Of a DNA stretch of 35,426 bases, positions 1 to 6,825 are shown piece by piece; the stretch's first letter is position 1, and every line of letters starts with the position of its first letter. The notes under the pieces were generated by a model. The model saw only the letters and a list, made by a program, of their open reading frames with translations, made no database searches and had not been told where the DNA came from. The DNA is from a virus: positions 1 through 35,426 of the IMG/VR virus record IMGVR_UViG_3300017708_001677. The stretch is one strand, 5' to 3'. The position numbers and the translations under genes are program-made.

Positions 1-669
1 CCCTTCAATGTGATATTCTTAGATGAATGCGACAACCTGACACAAGAAGCACAGTCGGCTCTAAGACGCATCATGGAGAAATACAAGAACACCCGATTTA
101 TTTTATCCGGTAACTACCCGCACAAAATAATTAGTCCGGTGCTTGACAGGTGCGCTATTTCTAATACCAGATTTAAACCAATCAATGAAGAGGACATGAC
201 AACCTATCTTGATTCATTGGGCTTCAATATTGGCTACAAAGCATTACTAATGATTAGTGAAGCGTCAAGTGGTTCTATGAGAAAGGCTCTCAATATTCTT
301 TGGACTTTGACCCGTATTCCCACAGAGGTTAAGGAGGAAGATGTTGAAGAATATATTTCAACATTAAATCCAATACAAGCAAAATATATGCTTGGAAAAA
401 TTATTCAATGTCATAAGAATAAAGATAAGGTTCACCAACTAAGTATGGAGTTAGATAGGTCTATTGATGATTTAGCAGGGCGAGGTATGAGCGGTGGAGA
501 AATCCTACATTCAATTTACAACCTGACAACAGACGAAGATGACCCAATGCCCCGTGCGCTAAAGGAAGATATTTTGAAATCACTTGGCGAGGGATTATAC
601 TACGCATCAGTTTCACAAGATGATATACTGGCAGTCAAATGTTGGTGGCGAAAGGTGATGATAGAATGA
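1..669 (+). CDS. Replication factor C small subunit, C-terminal part (gene cut by window edge)
   Basis: Clamp-loader ATPase that opens the sliding clamp and loads it on primed DNA for the viral PolB. The reading frame is open from base 1 and shows 222 residues. Visible are the Walker B motif LDECD, the RFC helix that follows it (AQSALRRIMEKY), a sensor 1 segment (FILSGNYPHK) and the arginine-finger region, which reads DRC instead of the usual SRC. A helical lid and collar domain follow. Archaeal RFC small subunits are about 320 residues, so roughly 100 N-terminal residues including Walker A lie upstream of the window. The stop overlaps the next start by ATGA, so it heads an operon with three small genes. 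The family is clear; DRC is a mild oddity that keeps the arginine. Confidence 0.9.
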   Translation, partial: PFNVIFLDECDNLTQEAQSALRRIMEKYKNTRFILSGNYPHKIISPVLDRCAISNTRFKPINEEDMTTYLDSLGFNIGYKALLMISEASSGSMRKALNILWTLTRIPTEVKEEDVEEYISTLNPIQAKYMLGKIIQCHKNKDKVHQLSMELDRSIDDLAGRGMSGGEILHSIYNLTTDEDDPMPRALKEDILKSLGEGLYYASVSQDDILAVKCWWRKVMIE

Positions 670-863
670 ATTATTGGGATATGACTATCGAATTGTTAGA
701 CATAACTCTAATGCTGTTCATTATTGCTTATGTGTCCGGTATTATCATCTTTGGTCTTATAGCGGCTCACAATACAGTTGTCGGTGTTATGGATAAGTTT
801 TCACCAAGACACCCCATAATAATTTATCAAAGACATGAAGATGGAAGGGAGGAATATAAATGA
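666..863 (+). CDS. Small membrane protein, unknown function
   Basis: A 65-residue protein. I chose the ATG at 666 because it overlaps the RFC stop as ATGA; an in-frame upstream start at 639 would overlap RFC more. Residues of about 8-40 form a long hydrophobic stretch (ITLMLFIIAYVSGIIIFGLIA), most simply one transmembrane helix, followed by a charged C-terminal tail (RHEDGREEYK). It sits between replication genes but nothing in it suggests a replication enzyme. It could be a small host-membrane effector or an anchor. No family recognised. Confidence 0.65.
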   Translation: MNYWDMTIELLDITLMLFIIAYVSGIIIFGLIAAHNTVVGVMDKFSPRHPIIIYQRHEDGREEYK

Positions 864-1033
864 ATGAAGTTATACTAACAGTATGCTCAACTAAGGTTGA
901 GGCAAATAACATGAAGCGAGAAATTGAACACCACTTAGGAATTGATTGTTGGATTCAACGGTCTTTTTGGGATAAAGTCTTTGGCAAGTATAAAATTGTC
1001 AGCGATAATCATTGGGGTGAAAAGAATGACTAA
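860..1033 (+). CDS. Small hypothetical protein
   Basis: A 57-residue frame beginning MNEVILTVCSTKVEANNMKR and ending GEKND. It overlaps both neighbours (ATGA at 860-863, and its end overlaps the next ATG at 1026), which is the usual translational coupling in this window and the main reason to believe it. The pattern of a hydrophobic strand (EVILTV), a helix with Lys/Glu (KVEANNMKREIEHHL) and further strands (CWIQ, KYKIVS) suggests a small beta-alpha-beta fold. No family recognised; function unknown. Confidence 0.55.
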   Translation: MNEVILTVCSTKVEANNMKREIEHHLGIDCWIQRSFWDKVFGKYKIVSDNHWGEKND

Positions 1034-1262
1034 TGCACACCAGACAGACGATAATCCACGCATCTTAGAACTCATCAAGACTGCTATGGCGAAGGGAGTA
1101 AAAGAATACGGTCACGGTCTTAGACATGGCGACGATACGACCCAATGGGGAACGGAAGATGACTCTTGGGTTGAAATGGCTTTGGAAGAGGCACTTGACT
1201 TGTCAGTTTATTTGGCTACACAACTCATTCGCATTGAAGAAGCAAGAAAGCGTAATAAATAG
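1026..1262 (+). CDS. Small phage-type protein, possibly MazG-like
   Basis: A 78-residue protein starting MTNAHQTDD at 1026, where the ATG overlaps the preceding stop region. The C-terminal half, with WVEMALEEALDLSVYLATQ, resembles helical segments of small phage proteins distantly related to MazG-like nucleotide pyrophosphohydrolases, in which EE...D residues on a helix bind metal. The middle (KEYGHGLRHGDDTTQWGTED) also recalls such phage proteins. If right, it would trim the nucleotide pool during replication, fitting its place between RFC and PolB genes. The assignment is from memory of family patterns and is weak. Confidence 0.5.
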   Translation: MTNAHQTDDNPRILELIKTAMAKGVKEYGHGLRHGDDTTQWGTEDDSWVEMALEEALDLSVYLATQLIRIEEARKRNK

Positions 1263-1263
1263 G
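1255..1263 (+). promoter_or_regulatory. Class I TATA box for polB
   Basis: ATAAATAGG followed by TGGG. Its centre (1259) is 25 nt before the PolB ATG, so the transcript should start at or next to that ATG and be leaderless. Confidence 0.6.
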
Positions 1264-1283
1264 TGGGCGCAGGTTGAGATGCC

Positions 1284-3899
1284 ATGCGTGAACCACTATT
1301 GATTGTTGATGTTGCCGCAGTCGGTGATACTAAAGACTGGGCGACGGTGTTGAGGGTCAAGAAGCGGGATGGTTCAAGTCATGTTGTTAGGATTGTTGGT
1401 TGTCAGCCTAAGTTTTGGACTGCAAAGCCTAAAAATTATCATCCTCCACTTACGAATCTTCCTTGCATCAAGTCCATTAAGCCGAGTGATAAAACTACTA
1501 TTCAAGACGAACCTCTAATGGAGGTTTGTGTCAATTCACCATTTGAGATAAGAGAAGTTAGAGATTATTTTTATCCTCACTATTCGGCTGATGCCGCTTG
1601 GTCATCTTTGGTTAGATGGATTTACGGTTGGGAAGCAGTTATTGAAATTGATAATACAAAAGACTGGAACAACCTAAGACCAATCAATATTCACAAATCC
1701 GATGTTCCGGCAAGCGACTTCAACCTTGACTTATGGTATTGGGATATTGAAACAGAGGATTGTTTAGATACAGAGAATCCAACTGGCCGAGTTGTTTCTA
1801 TTGCATTTTACGATGAGAAAACTGGAATACATGAAATTGGAACTTGCTCGCCAACTTCCGAGAGGATGGTTAGAAGGTTTATGTCCTCACAAGAAGCGTT
1901 ACATTCAGTTGTTGAACATACTAAACCAATCGAGCCTATTGATGCCGATAAGATATTTGTTAAAAGTTTTGATAATCCAGACCTTGATGCCAGAGAAGCC
2001 GAACTTTTCCGATGGTTTCATTCAAGATTGAATCACTACAACCCCGATGTAATAGCAGGTCAAAATATCAAAGGCTACGATATACCCTATATGTATAACA
2101 GGGCTAAGATTCTCAAAAGACAAGGACTCAAAGTACCTAACCTAACCTACCTCAAACGCCTACCACAGTTTGATACTAAGATAGCCTACGCTGAACAAGT
2201 GCAAGGAACTGCGGCTACAACAGGTGCGGCTTCATTGTCTTGGATGGCAACTAATACACTTGGTTATGGTAAAGTGCCGAGAAACAGAATAACTGACTTG
2301 ATGGTAAAAGACCCAATGATGTTAGCCGTCTATAACGCATGGGATAATGTTGTAGCGGCACGATGTATGGAAGTCTTAGATTTACTCCCGTTCTATATTA
2401 TGAAAACTGCGTATCACAATAGCACCCTACACAAGAGCCACAGTAATATGATGTTGGTTGAAGATATGATGGGTCATTTGCTATGGAGTCAAGATATTAT
2501 CATGCCTTCCGCTAAAGTGGTCGCTGACAATATGCCTGACGGAGGTATTGAGCAAGGTGGGTTTGTTATGGAAGCACCTATCGGAGTTTGGAGAAATGCG
2601 TTTGAGATAGACAACTCAATGGAATATCCATCAGCAATTATTACAGGTAATTTTTCACCCGACACCAAAGTAAATCCGGCTGACTATCCCAACGGCTATC
2701 CATTTCCTATAACTAAAACTCAAGGCGGAAGAATATACCGCAGGGATATAGTCGGTATCATGCCAACCGTTCTTAGAGAACTTGCATCAGCCAGACAAGA
2801 ACTCAAATCGCAGATGAAAACAGAGAAAGACCCTAAGCGGCTTATGATTTTAGATAGGCAACAGAGAGTTATGAAAGAAAATATGAACTCTTGGTATGGA
2901 GTATTGGGGTCGGGAAGAACTGAAAAAACAAAAAACAGACCATTTAGACTGGCTGACCCCGAAATTGGCTCGGATATTACCGATACTGCCCGACGACATA
3001 ACGACTGGAACAAGAATTATATCAACAAAAGAACGCTATGGTTCTGTAAAGAAGGAGTATATACCCACAAAGACTATATACCCCCATCTCATGAGGGTAT
3101 GGAAGTCCGGTTCACGACGCTATATCAGGACACCGACTCATGTAAGGTAGCAATATCCAACCACGATGAGATAGAAAACAAGATTAGACCGTTCACAGAG
3201 CGAGATATTATGGATATGGCGGAGATACTTTGTAATGAATTGAATGTATCTTTTGATGATTTTGTCAAAGAATGCCTAAATGTGGATAAAAATGAGTTTT
3301 TCAATATCAAACCCGACGCATATTACAAGAGATATTTCCAATGGGGAGTCAAAAAGAGGTATGCTTACCTCGATTATAACGATAAGCACGGCTTTAGAGG
3401 CGTTGAAATGAGGCGGTCATCAACACCGGAGGTAGTAAAAACGGTTCAACAAGAGATGTTTAGTGCTATCTTAGATGGGGCAGATAGAACAGAGATAGGT
3501 AAATTACTAAGAAAACAAGTTGAGGATATGAAGAACCCTGACATAACCCCCTCTATGGCCTTCGGACAACCATACGGTATCAAGAAAAAAGGCACATTCG
3601 CCTACAATGCGGCCATGTGGAGTAATGAAAACCTTGACACAGAGTTTGATTTAGGCGATAAGCCATGTATTTACTTCGCTAAGTCAAGTAAGAAACCACT
3701 TCCAAGTAATCGAAGAGTAGCAATAGAATGGGGAGATTCACCGGATGACTACGATGTAGTTATTGATAGAGATATGTCAATACAAACTATGTTTGCTGAT
3801 AGTAATTCATTTGCCGCTATACTGGGGGCGTTAGGCACTAACTGGCAACGATGTATGTCGGGTGTTGGTGTGTCATCTATGGGAGAATGGTTTTCATGA
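1284..3899 (+). CDS. polB: Family B DNA polymerase with 3'-5' exonuclease
   Basis: Replicative DNA polymerase, 871 residues. Exonuclease motifs: Exo I DIET (D154, E156), Exo II NIKGYD (N261 to D266), Exo III YNAWD. Polymerase motifs: A is DNSMEYPSAI starting at D443 (in place of DxxSLYPS), B is ENMNSWYG around N535-G539, C is YQDTDS with D616 and D618. The KKRYAY motif lies between C and the thumb. All catalytic acids are present, so both activities should work. There is no intein. The ATG at 1284 is 25 nt after a TATA box and has no Shine-Dalgarno, consistent with leaderless translation. The stop overlaps the next gene as ATGA. Protein-primed features are not evident; with RFC nearby this is most likely an RNA-primed, clamp-dependent enzyme. 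Confidence 0.97.
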   Translation: MREPLLIVDVAAVGDTKDWATVLRVKKRDGSSHVVRIVGCQPKFWTAKPKNYHPPLTNLPCIKSIKPSDKTTIQDEPLMEVCVNSPFEIREVRDYFYPHYSADAAWSSLVRWIYGWEAVIEIDNTKDWNNLRPINIHKSDVPASDFNLDLWYWDIETEDCLDTENPTGRVVSIAFYDEKTGIHEIGTCSPTSERMVRRFMSSQEALHSVVEHTKPIEPIDADKIFVKSFDNPDLDAREAELFRWFHSRLNHYNPDVIAGQNIKGYDIPYMYNRAKILKRQGLKVPNLTYLKRLPQFDTKIAYAEQVQGTAATTGAASLSWMATNTLGYGKVPRNRITDLMVKDPMMLAVYNAWDNVVAARCMEVLDLLPFYIMKTAYHNSTLHKSHSNMMLVEDMMGHLLWSQDIIMPSAKVVADNMPDGGIEQGGFVMEAPIGVWRNAFEIDNSMEYPSAIITGNFSPDTKVNPADYPNGYPFPITKTQGGRIYRRDIVGIMPTVLRELASARQELKSQMKTEKDPKRLMILDRQQRVMKENMNSWYGVLGSGRTEKTKNRPFRLADPEIGSDITDTARRHNDWNKNYINKRTLWFCKEGVYTHKDYIPPSHEGMEVRFTTLYQDTDSCKVAISNHDEIENKIRPFTERDIMDMAEILCNELNVSFDDFVKECLNVDKNEFFNIKPDAYYKRYFQWGVKKRYAYLDYNDKHGFRGVEMRRSSTPEVVKTVQQEMFSAILDGADRTEIGKLLRKQVEDMKNPDITPSMAFGQPYGIKKKGTFAYNAAMWSNENLDTEFDLGDKPCIYFAKSSKKPLPSNRRVAIEWGDSPDDYDVVIDRDMSIQTMFADSNSFAAILGALGTNWQRCMSGVGVSSMGEWFS

Positions 3900-4339
3900 C
3901 CGCTATGAATAGTGAAAGACGAATATACAGAACTCTTAGAGATGAATGCCACTTTACACATGAGATGATTAGAGAAATTACAAAAATAATCCCCAGTCCA
4001 AGATGGGTTGATGTTTTGAAGGCTGAAAAAAGAATATTGAAAGATTCATGCGAACCCATTGTTGAGCAACTTGGAGTTATGTGTATTAGAGATACAGTTG
4101 AAGATACCATAGCGGCCATTGAAACAAATACCAAAGACCTATCGTATGCAATAACCTCAATGGTTGTTTCATGGGTTGTAAGTTGTCAAAACTATTCCCC
4201 AGATGAGAAAACTAAACTTTGGAATGCTCAACGGTCTAAGAAAAGTCAAGAACGGAAATATGCCCGTGAAGAATGGCAAACCCGCTTACTGAAAACCTAT
4301 TTGATAGTGAAAGGTTTGCTACCTCCCGATTTGATATAG
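3896..4339 (+). CDS. Hypothetical protein downstream of PolB
   Basis: A 147-residue protein, start MTAMNSERRIYRTL at 3896 overlapping the polB stop by ATGA, so it is probably translated from the polB transcript. It is rich in charged helices, with many Lys/Arg in the C-terminal third (RSKKSQERKYAREEWQTR) that could bind nucleic acid. No catalytic motif or family recognised. Its stop codon lies inside a 9-bp inverted repeat (4335-4343 with 4371-4379). The coupling to polB suggests a replication accessory role, but that is inference. Confidence 0.7.
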   Translation: MTAMNSERRIYRTLRDECHFTHEMIREITKIIPSPRWVDVLKAEKRILKDSCEPIVEQLGVMCIRDTVEDTIAAIETNTKDLSYAITSMVVSWVVSCQNYSPDEKTKLWNAQRSKKSQERKYAREEWQTRLLKTYLIVKGLLPPDLI

Positions 4340-4347
4340 ACAAACTG

Positions 4348-4356
4348 TTATATAGG
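4348..4356 (+). promoter_or_regulatory. Class I TATA box without an obvious gene
   Basis: TTATATAGG with the hyphenated inverted repeat TAGGT-GGGCT-ACCTA at 4353-4367. Predicted transcription start is near 4378, where no start codon lies. It may make a non-coding RNA or a long-leader transcript of the MoxR gene. Confidence 0.65.
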
Positions 4357-4436
4357 TGGGCTACCTACCATTGTCTATACCGCACCGGAAACAGGAGGAC
4401 AGACCGAACACAGATAACTTAACATTGTGAAAACTG

Positions 4437-4445
4437 TTATATAGG
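4437..4445 (+). promoter_or_regulatory. Class I TATA box for the MoxR gene
   Basis: TTATATAGG followed by TGTGGTGTATAGGAC. Predicted start near 4467, giving a leader of about 29 nt to the ATG at 4496. This gene is one of the few first genes here that is not leaderless, and it has a purine-rich site (AAGGAAGG) before its ATG. Confidence 0.65.
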
Positions 4446-4495
4446 TGTGGTGTATAGGACAAAATAACCCCAAGAAAAATAAGGAAGGAATTAAG

Positions 4496-5719
4496 ATGAG
4501 AACGACAATAGAAATAATGAAGCAAGTTGTAAGAGATAATGGCGGAAATATTAGCGAAGAGGATTACCTCAAGGCTATACAAGAAGCGTGCATAGCGGAA
4601 GGAAGAGATAGTAGCATAACTTCACTAAAGAGTAATGCTTTCTCTGCAAACAGAATGCACAAAGCAGGTATAGTTAGAGTTTCCATTGGTAAAGATAAGC
4701 AAGTATGGGAAATTGAAGCAATTAAAGCAACCCTTGAAGGTCGCAGAGTTGAATCAACCCCTGCACCAGTTGCACATCAATATGTTGAAGCACCAAAGGC
4801 TATTACACCAAAGGCTATTACACCAAAGGCTACGCCTCAAGGTGGAGTATTTTACGGCATACCAAAGCGACACCCTGACGAGTTTGAGGCTCATGTTCAA
4901 ACCATGATACCAACTCCAAGAGGCTTTGTTGAGTCCGATAGACAAGAGTTTAGACTAATGGCTATGTGCTACCAAGAAACTTTGAAAGGCAACTCCCCTA
5001 ATTCTCACATGATTTTAGAAGGACCGAAAGGTTGCGGCAAGTCTATGTTGGCTCAAGATTTTTACGGCCACATCAACACACCACTTCTTCAAATTAATAT
5101 GTCCGATGGTATTACAGAGGACACATTTATTGGCTCAAGAACCATTGTTGATGGTGATGTAGTATTCCAAGATGGAGTCCTAACTCTTGCTATGGAGTAT
5201 GGACTCGGACTTCTTGCTGATGAATTGAATGCGGCAAGAGAGGCTTGTCTAATTGCTACACATGCCGCTATGGATAGAGGCACTTTGGTTATTGGTGAAG
5301 ATAACAACAGAGTAGTCAAGGCTAAGAATGGTTTTCAAATTATTGCTACCATGAACCCACCGGAAGATTATGCCGGTGTCAATGCTATGAACCAAGCAAC
5401 CAAAGACCGTTTTACTATGAACCTGACATTCGACTACCTCAAAGAGGATAAAGAAGTTGAAGTTGTCATTGGTCAAAGTGGCTTTGATGATGAAGATACT
5501 ATTAGAGGCATGGTCAAGGTCGCCAATGACTTGAGGCAACTCAAGAAAGAAGGCTTGCTTGAAACCGATACTTCAACAAGAACACTTGTTCAAATGTTTG
5601 GATTGATGAGTCAATTGTCCTTGAATGAGGCTATTGAATACTCTATGCTTGGCAAATACAATGCCGATGAGCGACCACACATTGAAGCGGCTTGCAGAGC
5701 GAGGCTTGCAGATTATTGA
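4496..5719 (+). CDS. MoxR/CobS-type AAA+ ATPase with N-terminal winged-helix-like region
   Basis: A 407-residue AAA+ ATPase of the MoxR/CobS class. Walker A is GPKGCGKS (G176-S183), Walker B is LLADEL (D242, E243), sensor 1 is in IIATMNPPEDYAG, and an arginine-finger segment DRFTMNL follows. Residues of about 1-75 look like a small helical or winged-helix domain. A linker carries PKAIT repeats encoded by 15-bp DNA repeats at 4791-4835. MoxR ATPases work with VWA-domain partners to remodel or insert metal into targets, and a VWA partner is encoded at 6826. I chose the ATG at 4496 since it follows AAGGAAGG; the longer frame from 4445 would start inside the TATA box. Cobalt chelatase activity is unlikely without other cobalamin genes nearby. 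In Acidianus two-tailed virus a MoxR ATPase and a VWA protein are also encoded, a useful comparison. Confidence 0.9.
   Translation: MRTTIEIMKQVVRDNGGNISEEDYLKAIQEACIAEGRDSSITSLKSNAFSANRMHKAGIVRVSIGKDKQVWEIEAIKATLEGRRVESTPAPVAHQYVEAPKAITPKAITPKATPQGGVFYGIPKRHPDEFEAHVQTMIPTPRGFVESDRQEFRLMAMCYQETLKGNSPNSHMILEGPKGCGKSMLAQDFYGHINTPLLQINMSDGITEDTFIGSRTIVDGDVVFQDGVLTLAMEYGLGLLADELNAAREACLIATHAAMDRGTLVIGEDNNRVVKAKNGFQIIATMNPPEDYAGVNAMNQATKDRFTMNLTFDYLKEDKEVEVVIGQSGFDDEDTIRGMVKVANDLRQLKKEGLLETDTSTRTLVQMFGLMSQLSLNEAIEYSMLGKYNADERPHIEAACRARLADY
4791..4835 (+). repeat. 15-bp tandem repeat, about 2.8 copies, in the MoxR linker
   Basis: CACCAAAGGCTATTA occurs at 4791-4805 and 4806-4820, with a diverged copy at 4821-4835. 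In frame it encodes PKAIT-type units in a linker, so its length may vary between strains without disturbing the frame. Confidence 0.85.
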
Positions 5720-5727
5720 GGCTCATA

Positions 5728-5790
5728 CCCGTTGCTAAATGGGGTTTTAGAGAGGGGGAGAGCAACGGGGTTCTCCTGACTCCCCCTCTC
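5728..5790 (+). ncRNA. Candidate H-type pseudoknot RNA element after the MoxR gene
   Basis: Two perfect stems interleave. Stem 1 is CCCGTTGCT (5728-5736) with AGCAACGGG (5761-5769), 9 bp. Stem 2 is GAGAGGGGGAG (5750-5760) with CTCCCCCTCTC (5780-5790), 11 bp. The order is a-b-a'-b', with loop 1 of 13 nt (5737-5749), no gap between the stems, and loop 3 of 10 nt (5770-5779). That is H-type pseudoknot topology; the stems could instead be alternative hairpins. It lies just after the MoxR stop and before the next promoter, so it may end or protect the MoxR transcript. A short pyrimidine-rich tail follows. Confidence 0.6.
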
Positions 5791-5801
5791 ACTTATTCCC
5801 T

Positions 5802-5810
5802 TAATATAGG
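5802..5810 (+). promoter_or_regulatory. Class I TATA box for the small coiled-coil gene
   Basis: TAATATAGG followed by the inverted repeat TAGGTG-GATATT-CACCTA (5807-5824). Box centre is 25 nt before the ATG at 5831, so the transcript is predicted leaderless. Confidence 0.65.
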
Positions 5811-5830
5811 TGGATATTCACCTAAGCAAT

Positions 5831-5992
5831 ATGACCGATAAAAGGATAGACCAGTTAGAAGCAAGGATAGAAGCATTAGAGGATTTGATAGTGAACATAA
5901 GAAAAGCACTTGACCCTAACAAGCGATACAAAGACTATGCTCAAAAGAAACTGAATGATATTTATGCTGAATCCAACTCGACACATAATTAA
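5831..5992 (+). CDS. Small coiled-coil protein
   Basis: A 53-residue protein starting MTDKRIDQLEARIEALEDL. I chose the ATG at 5831 because the TATA box centre is 25 nt upstream; a GTG at 5810 would lie within the TATA box. The first 30 residues show heptad-like spacing of I/L (IDQLEARIEALEDLIVNI), suggesting a short coiled coil for dimerisation. It overlaps the start of the RFC-like ATPase gene by up to 38 nt and lies between the MoxR and VWA genes. It may be a subunit or adaptor of one of those ATPases; function unknown. Confidence 0.65.
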   Translation: MTDKRIDQLEARIEALEDLIVNIRKALDPNKRYKDYAQKKLNDIYAESNSTHN

Positions 5993-6776
5993 GTCTGTAT
6001 TAACACCCTTAGAAGCGTGGTTAAACGCCCCTTCTAAGCCTTTGATTGTGTATGGGTATAGTGGAGTAGGCAAGACTGAAATTATCAGATTCTTGGCCTC
6101 TAAATACAACATAGAAGTTGAAACTACAATGAACCCAATCGCTTGTATTAACAATGCAAGACACCCTTCATTTGATGGTAATTACAGGCTCGCTTTGATT
6201 GAGAGTGCTGACTATCTAACAACCTCACAATACAGAGCGATTCTAACAACCGATAATCCACCGCCTTACATTTTAGAATGCCAGTTTCTTGAATCCATAC
6301 CATACAAACTTAGACAAAAATGTATGATTGTTGAGATACCCAAACCTGCCAAGCGATTCTTGATTGCAGGTCTAACGGAATTGAACCGCCATCTTGGACT
6401 CAACAGAGCCGATTCGCTAATTGAAAAAATTAGCGACAAGGCGGAGTCGTGGAGGTTAGCAACCTTTTGTTTAAAGTACGGTATTGAACCCAATAGACTT
6501 AGACCAACTGTACCTGACACAAAGCAACCGGAAGTCATTTTGACAGGGGGATATTCACATTCAACTTGCCACCCACTTTCAATTTTACAAATGGCGGTTC
6601 ACAATAAAGCGAATCCCAGTAAATGCTTAGAGGCACTTAGATTGTATTCTATGGCTTGGGAAATTGATGATTTGTCTAAGGTATCAAGGACTCTATTAGA
6701 GCAACTAAGAACTGAAACAACTTTCAAACCACCTTTCACCAAACGCAAACTCAAGGGGTCAAATAAACGCCTATGA
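5955..6776 (+). CDS. RFC-like AAA+ ATPase (possible clamp-loader large subunit)
   Basis: A 273-residue AAA+ protein. Walker A is GYSGVGKT (G34-T41); the Walker B position reads LALIESAD, with E/S replacing the usual DE; a sensor 1 TTDN and then a segment PYKLRQKCMIVEIPKP follow, which matches the arginine-finger/second-region pattern of RFC subunits. RFC large subunits from archaea are around 480 residues, so this would be a short version. It may be the partner of the RFC small subunit at the left end of the window. The degenerate Walker B suggests weak or no hydrolysis. ATG choices are 5955 or 5964; both overlap the previous gene. Another AAA+ family cannot be excluded. Confidence 0.7.
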   Translation: MIFMLNPTRHIIKSVLTPLEAWLNAPSKPLIVYGYSGVGKTEIIRFLASKYNIEVETTMNPIACINNARHPSFDGNYRLALIESADYLTTSQYRAILTTDNPPPYILECQFLESIPYKLRQKCMIVEIPKPAKRFLIAGLTELNRHLGLNRADSLIEKISDKAESWRLATFCLKYGIEPNRLRPTVPDTKQPEVILTGGYSHSTCHPLSILQMAVHNKANPSKCLEALRLYSMAWEIDDLSKVSRTLLEQLRTETTFKPPFTKRKLKGSNKRL

Positions 6777-6796
6777 TTTTCAATAGGCCGAACTGC

Positions 6797-6805
6797 TTAT
6801 ATAGG
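6797..6805 (+). promoter_or_regulatory. Class I TATA box for the VWA gene
   Basis: TTATATAGG followed by TGG; centre 25 nt before the ATG at 6826. A second TTAGGAC lies between box and start, as also seen at 4457 and 16371. Confidence 0.65.
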
Positions 6806-6825
6806 TGGTATGCTTAGGACTAATC

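Larger units (their letters stand above)
4340..4495 (+). other. Intergenic region with two tandem class I promoters
   Basis: 156 bp with no convincing ORF. It holds two copies of the 17-mer AAACTGTTATATAGGTG, 89 bp apart. A 9-bp inverted repeat TATAGACAA (4335-4343) / TTGTCTATA (4371-4379) encloses the first promoter. The only frame near the first predicted start is a 19-codon TTG frame at 4371, which begins before the expected transcription start and is unlikely. Confidence 0.6.

Noticed and set aside
4371-4430. A 19-codon TTG frame after the first tandem promoter.
   Set aside because: It starts before the predicted transcription start, has no ribosome site and codes no recognisable peptide.
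4791-4835. Short direct repeats that might suggest a CRISPR array or replication iterons.
   Set aside because: Units are 15 bp, contiguous, in frame, and code a PKAIT linker; there are no spacers.
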